Of a stretch of 64,000 nucleotides of DNA, positions 33,988 through 46,970 are shown piece after piece. Origin of the DNA: Mallotus nudiflorus (taxonomy: Eukaryota > Streptophyta > Magnoliopsida > Malpighiales > Euphorbiaceae). The position numbers were made by a program, and so were the translations under genes. The notes below the pieces were generated by a model. The model searched no databases. It saw only the letters and a list, made by a program, of their open reading frames with translations, and was not told the origin of the DNA. Position 1 is the stretch's first letter. Each line of letters begins with the position of its first letter. The DNA lies in the NCBI GenBank assembly GCA_947683625.1, contig CANTUR010000347.1, positions 1,736,001-1,800,000 of the forward strand, in the 5' to 3' direction.

Positions 33988-34297
33988 GCTTTTATCTTAA
34001 TATTTTTAATTTTCAAACATTGATTTTAGAGTACACCCAAGCAGTGAAGTAAGAGTGTTTTTTAGAAAAAATACTTCTAGTGGACTGTGCGCCAACTTGT
34101 GTTCTTTTTCATCAAATGGGCTTCACTATTTATCATTTCTTTTCTCTTCGTCTAGTCTTCCTCTTTTACCCTCAACATATAAATTCTTCTTTTCTTCCAC
34201 AAAAGTCACTCTCACCCTTTTTGGATTTTAGATTCTCTTTTCTTTTCTTTTCCAAATTCTCTTTTCTTCCCTTTCACTTTTCTAACCTCTCATTATC

Positions 34298-36958
34298 ATG
34301 GATGCTACATTGACCCCATATTTACCAGCATGGGACCCTATAGCACATGTAGTGCACCTTTCATGGAGTTTAAGGCTCAGTGTTGGACATGAATCCCCCT
34401 TTTTACAGACATACGATCCCATATTTTCAGATTGGCCATAGGAGATGTTAGTACCCGATTCCTTTAATTTTTCTACAAATAATGTTACATAACATCAAGT
34501 TACTATTCATAAATGTCTCTTTATCAATTTAATAAAAATAAATTGAATTTTATTGAGTGAAATAAAAAATTTTGAATTATACTGTTAGATCATCGACACG
34601 AAGAGGTGTCGCCTCTTCGATCAAGCGATCGCCTTATCAAAAAGAGGCATTCACCTAATCATGCCAAGGTGCTATTAATGAGGCAATTACCTCTTAGCCA
34701 AAAGGTGATGCCTTATTACTAGGGCGATCACCTCTAGCCTAGAGGCATTCATCTTAGTGATAGATTTCTGATAAAAACTAATTTCATTCACATAAAATGA
34801 CAATTCTAATCCTTATTTTACTCTTGTAGCTCAATGCCCACACCCTCAAGGGTGCTGGGAACTTTAATGGCACATGTATCTGGTATAATGAGCTCATGGA
34901 CATAGTGCATACTTGCATTTGTTACACAAGGTTTTCTAACTTTATCCTAGCACTCTCGGTATAGCAAGGGCACACGGACTACTAGCCTTTACATGCTCTG
35001 ATGGAGAGGTGGTACAACACAACCCATATGTTCCACTTCTATTTGGGGAGTTTACGCTTGACCCAGTGGCTTTCAATATAGTCACTAGCATAGCCTATGC
35101 TGGGGATTCGGTCCCTTTTGATGCTAGCCTCCACCAACTTTCCCTAAATTGCCTTACTTTCATCGAGCATCTACTTGGCATGGTCCTAGACATGAAGAGG
35201 ACCCACACAGTGAAGCTCCATTCCATCAGGAGCTTCTATACCTGTCCTAGAGTTAAGGCTATTGTCACACCTTGATAAATCGTTCAGGTAGTGCATGCAT
35301 TTTTGGTTTACTTACTGAGCACCACTCTATTTGTGAATACTGTGAGCTCTATAAACCAAAGCTTCTTAATACCCTTGAGAGATCTAAATCTAGTGGCCAT
35401 ATATGACTAGGGTAGTTATGCTCTAGCTTATCTATATCGAAGTATGGATGAGTTTGTACATGGAGCCAAGAGCATCTGTGGCTTCTAGCATGCCATTCTA
35501 GTACTCCTCTCTTCTTTCACTATTAAATTCCACCTCAACTACTATTATCATATTGTGCTAATCATTCTTTCTTTCTTTTGCAAGATTGGGCTTTAAAGTT
35601 GGAGTTGATCATAGGGATTACTAGTGTTATTGACAATCCTTTCCTTACCATGGTGAAATGGGGCCCTAGTCATGCTTGGAGGAGGCCAATTACTTATGTT
35701 ACACATTCATGTGAGTGACTGAACACTCCAACACATAATAAGGTAGGTACCTATAAATGTAATTGTAATCAGCAACATATTTTTTAATCAAATTCATTCA
35801 TATACCTGGTTGTTCTTATAGTTGTGCTTGGACTTATAGGGTCCCCAGGCTGGATGGTCTCAGGCTCTAATTCATTTAATTCCACTATCTCGGAAGGGGG
35901 TACTACTCTGAGGGTTTGACTGCAAAGTTTGGTACCTCAGTGAGAGAGTACACAAGTAGTGGATGGGTGCTTGAGTGAGACGGGCGCCCTTTGCTCCTCC
36001 CCGACATATTTTTTGCCACATGAGTTAGAGGGAGATAAGCTAGACCAAGCTTTAACAAGAGATTATGTTGTTGATTACTACAAGAGGAGGAAGTCTCCTT
36101 ATATTGATTTCACCGGAGCTCATCTAATATAGAGGGTCCTCTACCTGCACCTACACTTTAGGTAAGCATGGAATTCAATTAAGCACATATTTTACACTCA
36201 TGCTTATGGATGCCATTTCCTTATTTAGTTTTCATCATCAAGCACTAGTTAGGGCACCCGTTTCTTGTATGAGGCCTACCGCACAGGTTAGGCCTCATCA
36301 TTGCCCTCGTATCATACCAAGTGGTGAGGGTTCCTGTTTTAGCACACCACCTATTATGGAGCCTTGTAGCTCTCAATCCCAAATGGTAGTGGGTAGGGTT
36401 ACTACCACTCCAACTTGCTAATCTAGTGTTGGGTGCCTTTAGGTGATATCTCTCATTAGTTCTTAATGTTAGACATGACCTTGGAGCTAGAATTCCCCTT
36501 AAAGGCCACTATACATTTGAGTTCCTTTCTTTTAAGGTCATGTTGTTAAGTTTGACTTAACACATGGTTAGTTCTAGTTAATATATTAATTATGTAAATA
36601 CCTTAAGATCAGGGAAAATATATATACAGGTTGATCGAGGCCCATCAGGACTTCCTGATGTAGATGACACAACAGTGGAAGGTAAAAGAGACTACACTTT
36701 ATTTCTACATATATGCATGCTCTTCATGATTTTTTACCTTTTATCATGTCTTAACAAGACCAAGATAAGGTTAGTCAGGCCAGGATCACTACCCTTGAGC
36801 ACTAACTTACTGCTCTCCAAGTCAAGGGCAACGACGAGGAGGAGCCAGCTGATGAGCAGGCCAAGGATAGTAGCGATGATGATGGAGCTGACCCTGTTGA
36901 TACTTCTGCGAATGACTTTGCTTATGAGGGAGTCAACGAGTATGGGGATGATGAGTAG
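34298..36958 (+). pseudogene. Plant mobile domain (PMD, PF10536; MAIN/MAIL1-like) gene carried antisense
   Basis: The plus strand, opposite to gag-pol. A likely start ATG at 34298 gives MDATLTPYLPAWDPIAHVV, with a pyrimidine-rich leader and a TATAAAT at 34178. The core from 35009 reads VVHAFLVYLLSTTLFVN, FLIPLRDLNLVAIYD*GS, ALAYLYRSMDEFVHGAKSI and CGF*HAIL. In this family DWGSAALAYLYRGLDE and SGFW are typical, so two stops replace Trp. Further parts are DYVVDYYKRRKSPYIDFTG and HLI*RVLYLHLHF (about 36,065-36,160), then an acidic end (DEEEPADEQAKDSSDDDGAD) stopping at 36958. Intron-like gaps separate the pieces. PMD proteins occur both as host genes and inside plant transposons. Decayed and non-functional. 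Confidence 0.75.
34598..34752. repeat. GAGGCG palindrome cluster inside the PMD gene
   Basis: At least five units such as AAGAGGTGTCGCCTCTT, GCGATCGCC and AGGCAATTACCTC. They match the motifs in the family C LTRs but lie in the interior, in a stretch without PMD similarity that may be an intron. Confidence 0.7.
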
Positions 36959-37428
36959 AGGGGATACTCGAGATGATGTGTTAGCATAGGATTATTTTGG
37001 TTTGAGAGATATTTGATGATTTTCACTATTGCTCTATTATTGTCTGAATTAACTTTTTCTTTAGCATTTTTATATTTTCACTAAATTAATGGGTGCAATA
37101 TTTAAATTCAAATTTTGGAAAATTCTGAATCAATCACAGGATTTTTATTATTGAATAGCTCTTCTTTTAATTTTGCATGTACAATTCAACCATTTTGCAA
37201 TGATATAAAGACCAATTCCACTTGTTTGAGAGGCATTACCTCTTTATAAAAAGGTGACAGGGAATTGCCTCTTCATGCAAAGGTGTTGTTTGATCATAGA
37301 GGCAATCACCTGTATAGGTTTAGTCTATAGCTATAAAAAATCCCTAAATCTTCCCCAAAATCCCTAATGCCCCATTCACATGAATTCTCCTTATTCTTCC
37401 TCTCTAGACAACACCATACCCCTCCAAC
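36959..37428. other. Spacer between the two antisense genes, with promoter-like TATA
   Basis: Holds a GAGGCG palindrome cluster (37,227-37,315) and a TATA box CTATAAAAAA at 37331-37340, about 90 bp before the next ATG on the plus strand. Nothing else recognised. Confidence 0.5.
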
Positions 37429-38648
37429 ATGACTAAAAGAAGCTTGAAACAACTACAACTGATTATGAAAAGTTTGGATGATGCATCATGGGCTAGATTA
37501 GAACCATTTCACCTATTCATCTTCTGATCTCTACATGCTAGGAAGATCAGCTTCTCAATTCTCCATGTTCTTGCTCAGTTTTGGGATTCTCATATCTGGT
37601 TTAACACAATAGAGCTTTGCCCTATGTCGGAGGAATTTAAAGCTATCCTAGGCTCTTAAATAGATTTTGCTTATCAGATTTCAATTCCTTCGGTTGAAAT
37701 TCCATATTTACACACCATTCAATAACAAATGGCTAGGCTATTCAAGATGTCCCCTTAGTATTCTTTTCGCCATGTATTTGGTAATGAAGTTCTGATGAGA
37801 CCTTTTCTTAAAACTATCATGACTGTAGACAACAATGAGGTTCACTAGCCTCGAATGATTGCCCTTTGTTTATATGCTCAGTTTCTATTGATTTCCTCTT
37901 TCAGAAATTATGACTTGAAGATTCTTCACATTTTGGACCAAGTGGACACTAGCCTGAACCCTTTCCCTATCATTCTGGCAGAAACCATCATTAGTCTTGA
38001 TAATTTCTTCAAGACTAAGCGATTCTTTGGGAGTCTCTCTCTGTTAAAGGTGAGCGTCTTTTCTATTTTATCCTTTTATGCTTTTCTGTCATTTTTACCT
38101 ATTCATCATCCTTGTAGGCTTAGTTATAAGAAAAATTGAGATTGCTTGAACCTCCTAAAGACATTGTGCATTACAGGTCCAAGAATTATCATACTAGGAG
38201 ACTTCACCCCATTCCAGAGGATATTCAGAGCTGCTTGTCTACATTCCTTGACACTCTTATTCAGTGGATGTGCCTATGGTGGAGGTTGTAGCATGTGACC
38301 ATTTGGTCCTACACCTATTGTGTCCCTTTGGCCAGTCTCCACTTTGCCACTTTTTATAATCGTACTTGGCTTTGCAAGCAATATAGGAAGAAACAATGAA
38401 TCATGGATGCAGTGCACAAATTTAAGCCAGTTTCTTAGAATTTTTTGGACAACTTGGTTGCTACTTGGTCTTGTAGAATCATTCAGAGGTTTATTAACTA
38501 CAATGGAGATCAGTTTACTGATGACCAGTATAAAGTGTGGATTCAATTAAAACAGACAAAGAAGGATGAATTTAGAAGAAATAAAAGAATAGGGGTTTTA
38601 CAGGCATTGAGTGCCCAGGGTATTCAAAAGAGTAGCAAACAAAGCTAG
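37429..38648 (+). pseudogene. DUF7745-like gene carried antisense in the Ogre-like element
   Basis: ATG at 37429. The frame reads RSLKQLQLIMKSLDDASW, ILHVLAQFWDSHIWFNTIEL and CPMSEEFKAILGS, the type of N-terminal sequence (FWD...F...L.PT.EE) in plant proteins annotated DUF7745. It continues with RMIALCLYAQFLLISSF and NPFPIILAETIISLDNFF. A clean intron-like gap follows: donor TTAAAG/GTGAGC near 38,050 and acceptor CATCCTTGTAG near 38,118. After it come HYRSKNYHTRRLHPIPED, VPLASLHFATFYNRTW and the end FINYNGDQFTDDQYKVW...SSKQS. Stops and frame changes are present. Function unknown. Domain named from memory without a search. Confidence 0.6.
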
Positions 38649-38989
38649 TTTATAAATTTTAGTCTTTTATTTGCCTTTTTTTTATTGGATGGAATTTCCT
38701 TTCTAGTTAAACAATGTGTAATAAGCGTTTATTATAATGTTAAAAAATAATAAAGGCAATCCATTCCATTTAATTTAAGCATAAAGTCACTATAAATGTT
38801 ACTTCTTATATATCTCATGATGTTAATTTGCTTACCCTTGCAAGTTTTCCAACTAACTATTTTTCTCTACCTCACTCTACTTTTACATTTCCTTTACTTT
38901 TGCATGGACTGCCCTTTTGGGCTTTCAATCTAGCAGGATTTTTTATTTTTTCAATTTTTTGTCTTTAACTTTTGCCTAAACAGTCTCTT

Positions 38990-40110
38990 TTGAGGTTTTC
39001 TCCATAGCAAGACTTTGCATAAAGTATTTATTGACCTTGTCTAAGTTTATAGGCTCTCTGAACTCATTCCCTTCTAAATTAGACAGAATAGCAATGCCCT
39101 TGGAAAATAGCTTCTTTACCTAATATGGACCTTCCTAATTTTTCTTAAACTTCCTCCGTGGATCAGTTATGATTGGCCTAGTGAGTTTTAAGACCAAGTC
39201 ACCCTTTTTTTATTTTACTTTGCTTAATCTTCTTATTATAAGTTTAGGCTATCCTTTTCTGGCACAATTAAGAGTGATACATGGCTTTCATTCTCTTTTC
39301 ATCTAGCAGCATCAGTTGTGCCAATCGACTTTTAACCCATTAATACTTAGGGATTTTAGATTCTAGGAGAACCCTTAACAACTGAATCTCAAACTTAACA
39401 AGCAACACAACTCTACATCCATACACTAAAGAATATGGAGCATCTTCTGTTGATGTTTTGGTAGTGCTCTTATATTCCTATAATGCAAATTATAGGTAGC
39501 TTGCGTAGTCTTTATTGTTGTCCAATATCTTGGCTAGGATCCTCTTCAAATTCTTATTTGTCGCTTCTACTGGCCTATTTGCTTGCAGTCTATAAGGAGA
39601 TGATCTATGATTCCTCCAACAAAGTGGTTATATATGCTTTGAATGGAACACCATTATTAGTGATGATGTGATTAGGCAAATTGTATCTATAGATTATATT
39701 CTTTTCTAAGAACCTCGCCATCTATTTTGCCCTAACGGTCATGAATGACTTTACTTCAACCCACTTAGAAAAATAGTTGATTACTACTATAATATAGTGA
39801 TAACCGTTGGATGCCTTTCGCCTTATCTCCCTAATGATATTAATTCCCTAGATAGCGAAGGGCCACGGAGAAGTCAATCCTTGAAATTCCATAGAATGTA
39901 AATGGCTTATATCACCATACACTTGGCAATTATGACATTTCTTTACATATTTCTTACAATATGCTTCTGTGGTTAACCATAAATACCTGTGACAAGTTAT
40001 CTTCTTAGCAATGATTGTTCCATTCATATACGATCCATACACACACTCGTAAACTACTTTCATGATTTTTCATGCCTCGTCCTTATTAACACATCTCAAG
40101 TGCACTCTAG
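38990..40110 (-). pseudogene. Integrase of the Ogre-like element
   Basis: The open piece 39848-40063 holds the zinc-binding domain (MKVVYECVYGSYMNG, then YCKKYVKKCHNCQVYGD; His and Cys ligands visible) and TSPWPFAI. The core follows with NIIREIRRKASNGYHYIIV and YFSKWVEVKSFMTV; its first catalytic Asp appears as Asn (INII). The C-terminal part near 38,990-39,215 has DLVLKLTRPIITDPRRKFKK and ILSNLEGNEFREPINLDKV. Many stops. It follows protease almost at once, with no RT between. Confidence 0.8.
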
Positions 40111-40159
40111 TTGGCATATAGCATCCCATTATAATTGATGAACTACTGAGATAGCATCC

Positions 40160-40440
40160 TCAACCATTGTCTCTCTAAAAGGATGGCAAAGGTGATTGGA
40201 ATATTAGTGACATATAAGTTTACCTAAACTTTGATAGGTCTAGTTTTGACTAGAGCTCTGAAAGTTCCCTTAATTAGCCTTTTTGTATCATTATAGGCCT
40301 TAATTACCATATCAGATGGCTTTAAATAAGCTATTTTTAGTCCCAACTTTGGTAAGATCTTTAAAGGGCATACTTTAATGGCAGATCCATTATCAACCAT
40401 AACACATTAAGTTAATTTCCCTTTACATCAACCTTAATGA
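40160..40440 (-). pseudogene. Aspartic protease of the Ogre-like element
   Basis: Minus-strand reading from about 40,400: VMVDNGSAIKVCPLKIL (active site D-N-G), LKPSDMVIKAYNDTKRLIKG, VNLYVTNIPITFAILLERQW. This is the typical Tat/Ogre protease, where the last motif is usually LLGRPW. Shortly after it the sequence passes into integrase, showing an internal deletion. Confidence 0.8.
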
Positions 40441-40849
40441 ACAAGGTTTTGTTGTGGCCCCTGAGGGAATTTTCTTATAATCAAGGGCCATAACTAATGC
40501 TTGTTGATGGGCTCAGGATTTCATAAGTAGCTCCTAAACATTGACAAGAGTTCTTTCATCCCTTTTAATCTTAGTAACTTCCTCAGTTTCCTCATCTTTT
40601 TCTAGTTCTTCTTTTGAATCATCCTTCTCTTTTTGTTTTACTCGACATTTTTCACTTCTCCCTCTCCCTTCTTTAGTTTCTCAACTAATTAGGTTGTCTT
40701 CCCCTCATTGTTCTTCCATAGATCAATTGCTCCATCTTCTTCATCATTGGAACTCCAAATATTAAATACATTCATAAGGAGCTCTACAAATTGATGGTTC
40801 AGGTTCAACCCTTTTAGTTATGATTTTAGTGGTGTGGGTACGACATTAA

Positions 40850-42175
40850 TAAAGGAATTGAGGACTTGCTCCTCTATTAAGCTGATGTTGTTCATCAAGA
40901 TGCATGGATTGGGTGGTGGGACATTTCGGTAGTTAAGTAGAGGGTTATTTTAGATGTTTGGTTTTCTAGTTTTAGGGTCAGTTATTTTGCCCGAATCAAT
41001 CAAATCTTGAACCTCGTGTTTCAAGTAAGTGCAATTGTCGGTATCATGTATGATGTTTTAATGGTATTTGCAATATAGTTTTGGGTCAGCATTTGAGAAA
41101 GGAGGTCTTTTAAGCAAGGGTTGCAATAGGTTATTTTCGATCAACTTCTCTAAGACTTTGGAGAGAGGTCTTCCCAAATTAGAAAAATTTCATGATTGTC
41201 TGACATTATTGATTTCTATGTTACTACTGGACTCGATTCCACTACTACATCCCATCCCTTCTCTATTTGTAGATCTTCCACTAAACAAGTTTTTCTCTTA
41301 TGCTAGATCATATTCTTTATGCACTCCAAACCTATACAACTCCTTAAAATTTTGAATTCCTAAATCCTTTAGCTTTTTAGAGAGCGGGAGTATGCACGCT
41401 TTTATTGCTATTACTAAGTGATCAAATTTTACAGGCTAGTGCTTCATCCGTGCTAGCTTTGCTCTCTACCTGATTAAATAATCTGTGAAGGACTCACTGA
41501 ACTCTTGCTTCACATTCTATAGATCTTTCATAAATTCCTCCATCTGAATGTTGAGACTATACTACTTGATAAATGCAACACATAATCCCTTATAATCAGT
41601 TTGGATATGGGATTCTAAAGCATAATACCATATGATGTGTGCTCCTTCCAAAGACAGAGGAAATTATTTTATAATTTATGCCTTGGTCAATTTGGTTGTC
41701 TCATTGTGGGTCACATACTGCTTCAAATGTAGATGGATATCCTCTATGCTAATAAACTTCTTCATATCAGGGAATTTAAACTTCCAGGGTGGTCATCATC
41801 TTCATCTAGACTTAAATCAGAGTAGCTTATCAAAACATCTATCCTTGTTTCTTTCATCATCAACTAAATTTGAGCCATAGCCTTAGTCAAATTATTAGCC
41901 TAATCAAGTTTTTCTACATTCTCTGTATTGTCTGTCATCATATTTTATCTAGCTATAGGCTCTACTATCAAAGTTTCATGATCATCATCTCTTTCCCGTC
42001 TTTCAGAGTCTTCAATATCCATATTAAATGGTCTAGGATAAGGTACCAGTGGTTCTTGTCTAACTGGTCCCCTCATTTCAACCATCATCTCTCTCATAAT
42101 TGCCTGAGTCTGATTAGCTATCTCTGCTTTTAACTTATCCCCAAAAGCTTCAGCATTAAACTTTGCCATCTTGAT
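40850..42175 (-). pseudogene. Gag of the Ogre-like element
   Basis: Starts near 42,175 (MAKFNAEAFGDKLKAEIANQ), open to 41945 (PYPRPFNMDIEDSERRERDD). Later pieces, broken by stops, include MEEFMKDL*NVKQEFSESF, YRFGVHKEYDLA, RPPFSNADPKLYCKYH and HDTDNCTYLKHEVQDLIDSG. The last has a C...H...C pattern like Tat gag C-termini. It forms the particle in active relatives. Confidence 0.75.
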
Positions 42176-42196
42176 TTCTCTAGAAATCCTAACCAA

Positions 42197-43030
42197 ATGG
42201 TCGGTGTCAAATTGCTTTTAATTAGAAGATTGCTATGGATCTATATCTACAATCACCGAGGATCAGAAATATGCATAGCGTGTATGCATGAGATGTGAGT
42301 TTAACAAAAATTAAAAGAAATGAATTAACATATAGACATGTATCAAAAAATAAAAAAAGGCTGTCAAATGATATCTCCACCCTTATTTCTTCCACACACG
42401 TATTCATTAGTGAGTTCCTTGTGCTAGGATTATTGCTTTGGCTTTTAATTATTAGTAGGGGATAAATAAAACCAACGGATGCAAGATAACTCTCAAGATG
42501 GTACATACAAGTGGTAATTTCTTTGAATAATTACAAAGTACATTTTAATGGGCCAAGAATGACACCAAAAGCCCACCTTGTCAAGATCCATTTGTAATGG
42601 GCTAAAATGGGCATGAGAGGCCCATCTTAGCAAGGTTTGTTTATAATGGGCTTGGGCCTTATTCAAAGAATTACCATATGGCATAAAACACATGCATTTG
42701 GGAAGAAATCATAATGGAAATTGCTAGGTCATTGCATGAGCTGAGTCTTGGGTAATAAGCTTTCGCTCCCACATATGTATTCCTACATTACATTTCCTTA
42801 CTCATAGGTTCATGCGACGTGGATAAGTACATACTATAAGTGACAATAATCAAATACTCCACCACAAGGTTTGAGTGAAACATGGGTAGCAAAGTAAAGA
42901 CTATTGTTGATTTATTTAGGACTTACAGTGAACATTGTGTGGAAACGTGTAGTGAATGCAAAATTTAAGAAGGAAATAAGAAAATAATCAAAGATGATAA
43001 ATTACGAAACACTTGGAATTAGTTTTTCTA
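42197..43030. other. Leader between PBS and gag
   Basis: About 830 bp of untranslated sequence on the minus strand. No extra ORF1 like that of large Ogre elements could be recognised. GGGCCxxATGGGC-like words occur near 42,550-42,660. Confidence 0.5.
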
Positions 43031-43048
43031 TCCCTATTGGAGTCACCA
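43031..43048 (-). promoter_or_regulatory. Primer binding site, tRNA-Arg type
   Basis: The minus strand reads TGGTGACTCCAATAGGGA, one base after the LTR end. Ogre/Tat elements often use TGGCGACTCCGCTGGGG-like sites matching tRNA-Arg(ACG). The match is imperfect, as expected for an old copy. Confidence 0.75.
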
Positions 43049-43049
43049 C

Positions 43050-44121
43050 TGTAGGTGCCAAGGTCAGGCGTGCACCTAAGTATTGGTGAACATGACATTG
43101 TGTGAACTCAGGGCTCACCAGGAAATACAAAGTGGGTTTGGGGTCCAAGATGGAGATGAAGTTACCACCTAGATAAAAGCCAGGACACACTATACAACAA
43201 TTGGATTCCATGGAGGTTCTCAGAAGCCGTCATCAGATATCAAGTTCAAAAATTGGGTATAGGCTTTTGGAATGCTCACCCAACCTTGCGGTTGGCCTTT
43301 ATGTGTGTTTCATATTTTATTACCTTTGATTATTAAATTATTTTCTTATTAACATGTGAATCGCAATCTTTTCCACTTTTATATTTTAGTTCTAGTTTGC
43401 ACATTAGCCTCATTTCATGCTTATGTCCCAGCATTCAATCACAAATAAAACAAGTAATAATAATTTACAACCATTCATTCCAAATAAATAAGGGAAAGGA
43501 TTAAATATTACAACATTTAGTGCAAATAAATGTAAAATAAATAGAAAGTAAACCATACATAAACAAAAAATAAGCCAAAAGTAAACTAATTAATTATACA
43601 AATAAAACCTCTCAAGAACTAATTAATGGAATAATTATTTGATAATTAGAAATTACCAAATAATTCTTGCAACAAATACAAGTTAATCCCATCTCATAAG
43701 ACAATAACATTATTTACAAAATAATTACCAAACAATATTAATAGAAAATAGAAATACACACACAAAATAATCCACAAAGAATAACAATAATCATCATACA
43801 ACAATAATATTAAATAACATCATAATCATGAATAATCTCAACATATCTAATAAGACAAAGATAAGAATAATGTGAAGCATATTAAATAAACATTAAAAAA
43901 TCAAAACATAATAGTGTAGAATCTTAGTGAAGTAGCAACGCCTCTTCAAAGAGGCGTCACCTCCTAACCATTAAGCGATTTCAAATTGCCTCAACATGAA
44001 GGGGCGATGCCTTTTTGAAGAGGCATCGCCAAGGCATCACCTCTTTAACAGAGATAGAAATACGCTACATTTCTTAAATTCTAAGAAAGCTGTATATTCA
44101 TGCAATTAAACGAAGACTAAC

Positions 44122-44172
<51 letters not shown>

Positions 44173-45071
44173 CAACTAATACTCAATCTTTCATGCAATC
44201 ATGCTTCACATATAACCTTAAACAAACAATATAACTCAAGAGAACAAGCAAAAAAGTAATAAAGCAAAGCTTTTGATGAAATAAAGAACTTGAAACTCAA
44301 AGATAAGTAGTCTCACTGATTTGGACAAAATTGTACTGCTGATTAAGCGCTTAGAGCTTGATTGATTGACTTGGGTGCTTGGAATGCAAAGGAGCCTTTC
44401 TTCTTCTTAAGAAATGAAATCCTTTTAGTTCAAAGGTTTCCTCCTTTCTTCCTCTTCTTCCTCTCTTCTTTTCTTTCTTTTCTCTTATTTTCTCTCTATT
44501 TTTTTCCACGTTCCCAAAATGTCCTCTATCAAAAAGTCCCTTTTCTCTTTCCTTTCCTTTCTTTTTAAGCCTCACCCACATTTTCTTCTCTCAATTTCCC
44601 AAAAACTCACTCTCACCCTCTCCCCATGCTTTTCCATCATTCCCTAGGGCCTTTTCACTCTTCTCCCTGCTTTTTCCCTTTCTTTTTATGTCTAAAATGT
44701 TCAAACCCAAAGCAGGTGAGCCTTTAACTGCTACCATTAATACCATTTGATGCTGTAGAGGGTGATGCAAAGAGGTGTCACATCTTTGATGAGGTATCAC
44801 CTCACCGATGCCAAGGGTGAAGAGGCAATGCCTCTTCGTTAAGGCGATTGCCTTTACACTTAAGCCAGGTCTGGGCCTAGTGAGCTAAGAGGCAATGGGC
44901 CTGGGTTTTGGCTTATTGTTTGGACTTGACTTTAGTAATTTGGACTTGGATTTGGTGTTTTGGGCTTTTAAGTCTATTTTAAAGAGGTTTCGAGCCTTTG
45001 TTGCATTCTAAACTCATACTTGTTCATCTTTATGCTATTATTACGGGTAGATCTAACTGAAGGTGTCCACA
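43050..45071 (-). repeat. 5' LTR of the Ogre-like element (family C), 2.0 kb
   Basis: Ends TGTAGGTGCC (plus-strand left end) and GTGTCCACA. Collinear with 28848-33106 apart from the nested LTR there. Contains (TA)n at about 44,127-44,169, a pyrimidine-rich stretch at 44,440-44,640, and two GAGGCG palindrome clusters. Phe/Leu/Ser- or Lys/Glu-rich open frames in the pyrimidine stretch (44351-44581) are composition artefacts. Confidence 0.88.
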
Positions 45072-45076
45072 TTAGC

Positions 45077-46204
45077 AAATTTTTATTATAACATAATTGC
45101 ATGAAAATATTTAATTAATTTATGTTAGCATCACCTCACGGGCCACATCTAGATAATTTACCTTCTCATGGTAAGGAATTTTTTGCGAAATTAATTAGGA
45201 GATAAAGACGTAATGCTATGACGATCATTGAAATTAAAGGGAAAAAAACACACATAAAAATAAGCACATTGGCAATTTCTAGTGAATTTCATCAATGCAA
45301 ACATTTTCTTTTTTCTTTTTCCTAGCAATTTGGCTAAGAAAGACGAAGTGATATATATATATATATATATATATAGGAAATTTCAATATTACTTTAATTT
45401 TTAAGTAATTAGTTTTTACTTTTTGTTTATTATCAAAAGTGATTTTCATCATCTAATGTTAATTATAAATAAAAATAAAATTTAGTTTGTTAAAAATAAA
45501 ACAATCATAAAATGTACCATACATATTATTTTAAAAAATTATTTTGTTGTTAATTATTTTTAATAAATATAGTATAAATAAAAAAAATTTAAATAAATTA
45601 TTGGCCGGTGTCAAAAAATATATTTAAAAAGGAATTAACACAATCCAGGACTATTAGAAATTGCATTAGTTTCTAGAACAAGATGCAATATTGCTGGCTA
45701 ATTAAGCTAAAGTGGCGATTGCCAAAGGTTGAAAATTCATCATCTTCCCCGCACCTGGAAGCGAGATATTACATGTGGACACTCCTTTATGGAGGCTGAG
45801 ATGGCCATCTATTCATGGAGGAGCACTGTTGCAAGGCAAAACATCCTTAAGCCCTTAAACTTTTTTTTTAAACTAAACGATACATTTTTAATTATTTATT
45901 TTTCTTTTAAAAAAATAAAAAATATGTTATAATTTTTTTTATTAATTCACTACACATAGTTAAGGTTGAATAATACTATTTTATTACTTTTAATGAGGTA
46001 GAAAATGAAAATATGTGTAGTTGAATAGTTCATGTATAGAAAATAAATTTAAGGGAACTGGTGATAAAAAGAGCCTTTTTACAAAGTGTAAATTCATCAT
46101 TAATTTCTTCTTCTTTTTTTTCAAACAATACTAGAATAAGAAAAATTATATGGCCTTGAAAATGAAACAAAGCATGTCAAAATTATGCTAATAATTGAAA
46201 AGGG
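45077..46204. other. AT-rich spacer, no gene seen
   Basis: Includes a (TA)n run at 45,351-45,375. Short frames such as 45729-45932 resemble nothing known. It could be host or older repeat sequence. Confidence 0.45.
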
Positions 46205-46970
46205 CCAATAGTATCTTATACCAACATTGAGGTCCTCTATCTCATGCACCTCATTCCAAGCAATCAATTGATAAAATTCAGTTGTATAATCATTAACTGA
46301 ATGGATTCCTTGACTTAGATTATGCAGCCTCTACTACATTAAACGCTGATAATTATAAGGTAGGAATGTGGCATGCAACTATTTCTTCATCTTCTCCCAA
46401 GTCATAATTTTTGACTTCCCCAACCTGATTTGGATCTTTTTTGTTTGCTGCCACCAAGCCTTTACCCTGTCTCAAAACCTCATTACCATTAATGGTACTC
46501 GATGATTTTTCAGCACCCCTTTAAAATCCAATACCTCTTTTAATTGTGGCCAACCAATCAAGGAATTATTCAGGCTGTAAGGTACCATAAAATTCAAGGA
46601 TACTTACTTCCCATCACCGCTTGTCATCAACCTCCACATGATGTCAATGAAGTCAACGGGGTACATCATAATAACCATTACCTTCGTCATCATTTCCTTC
46701 AGTAAAAGGATTCCTCTGCTCATCAACATTAGGGATTCAGTTGTGATCTTAATTTGGCTACTCCCTATTTTGATTGACTAACAACTCCCCCATCCTCCCT
46801 ATGAGTTATTCTATGAAGGTGTCAATCCGTTGATCCATTTGTTCCATTCGCTGGTCGAACCGCTGCTGTAAGCGACTTAAATCATCACGCTCATACACCT
46901 CTTCTACACATTGTTGTTGTGGTTGCTGCTGTTGTCTTCTGTGAGACATCCTGTCCAAGGAGCATAACTT

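Larger units (their letters stand above)
28848..45071 (-). mobile_element. Ogre/Tat-like Ty3/gypsy element with antisense passenger genes, RT-deleted
   Basis: Two LTRs (28848-33106 with a nested LTR; 43050-45071) flank a 9.9-kb interior. Target duplications TTATC (28843-28847) and TTAGC (45072-45076) match at 4 of 5 bases. The PBS is next to the right LTR and the purine-rich tract next to the left LTR, so the element reads leftwards. The interior holds gag, protease and integrase on the minus strand, then about 6 kb with two plus-strand genes and two minisatellites. RT and RNase H are absent. The visible divergence of the LTRs shows an old insertion. Confidence 0.88.
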
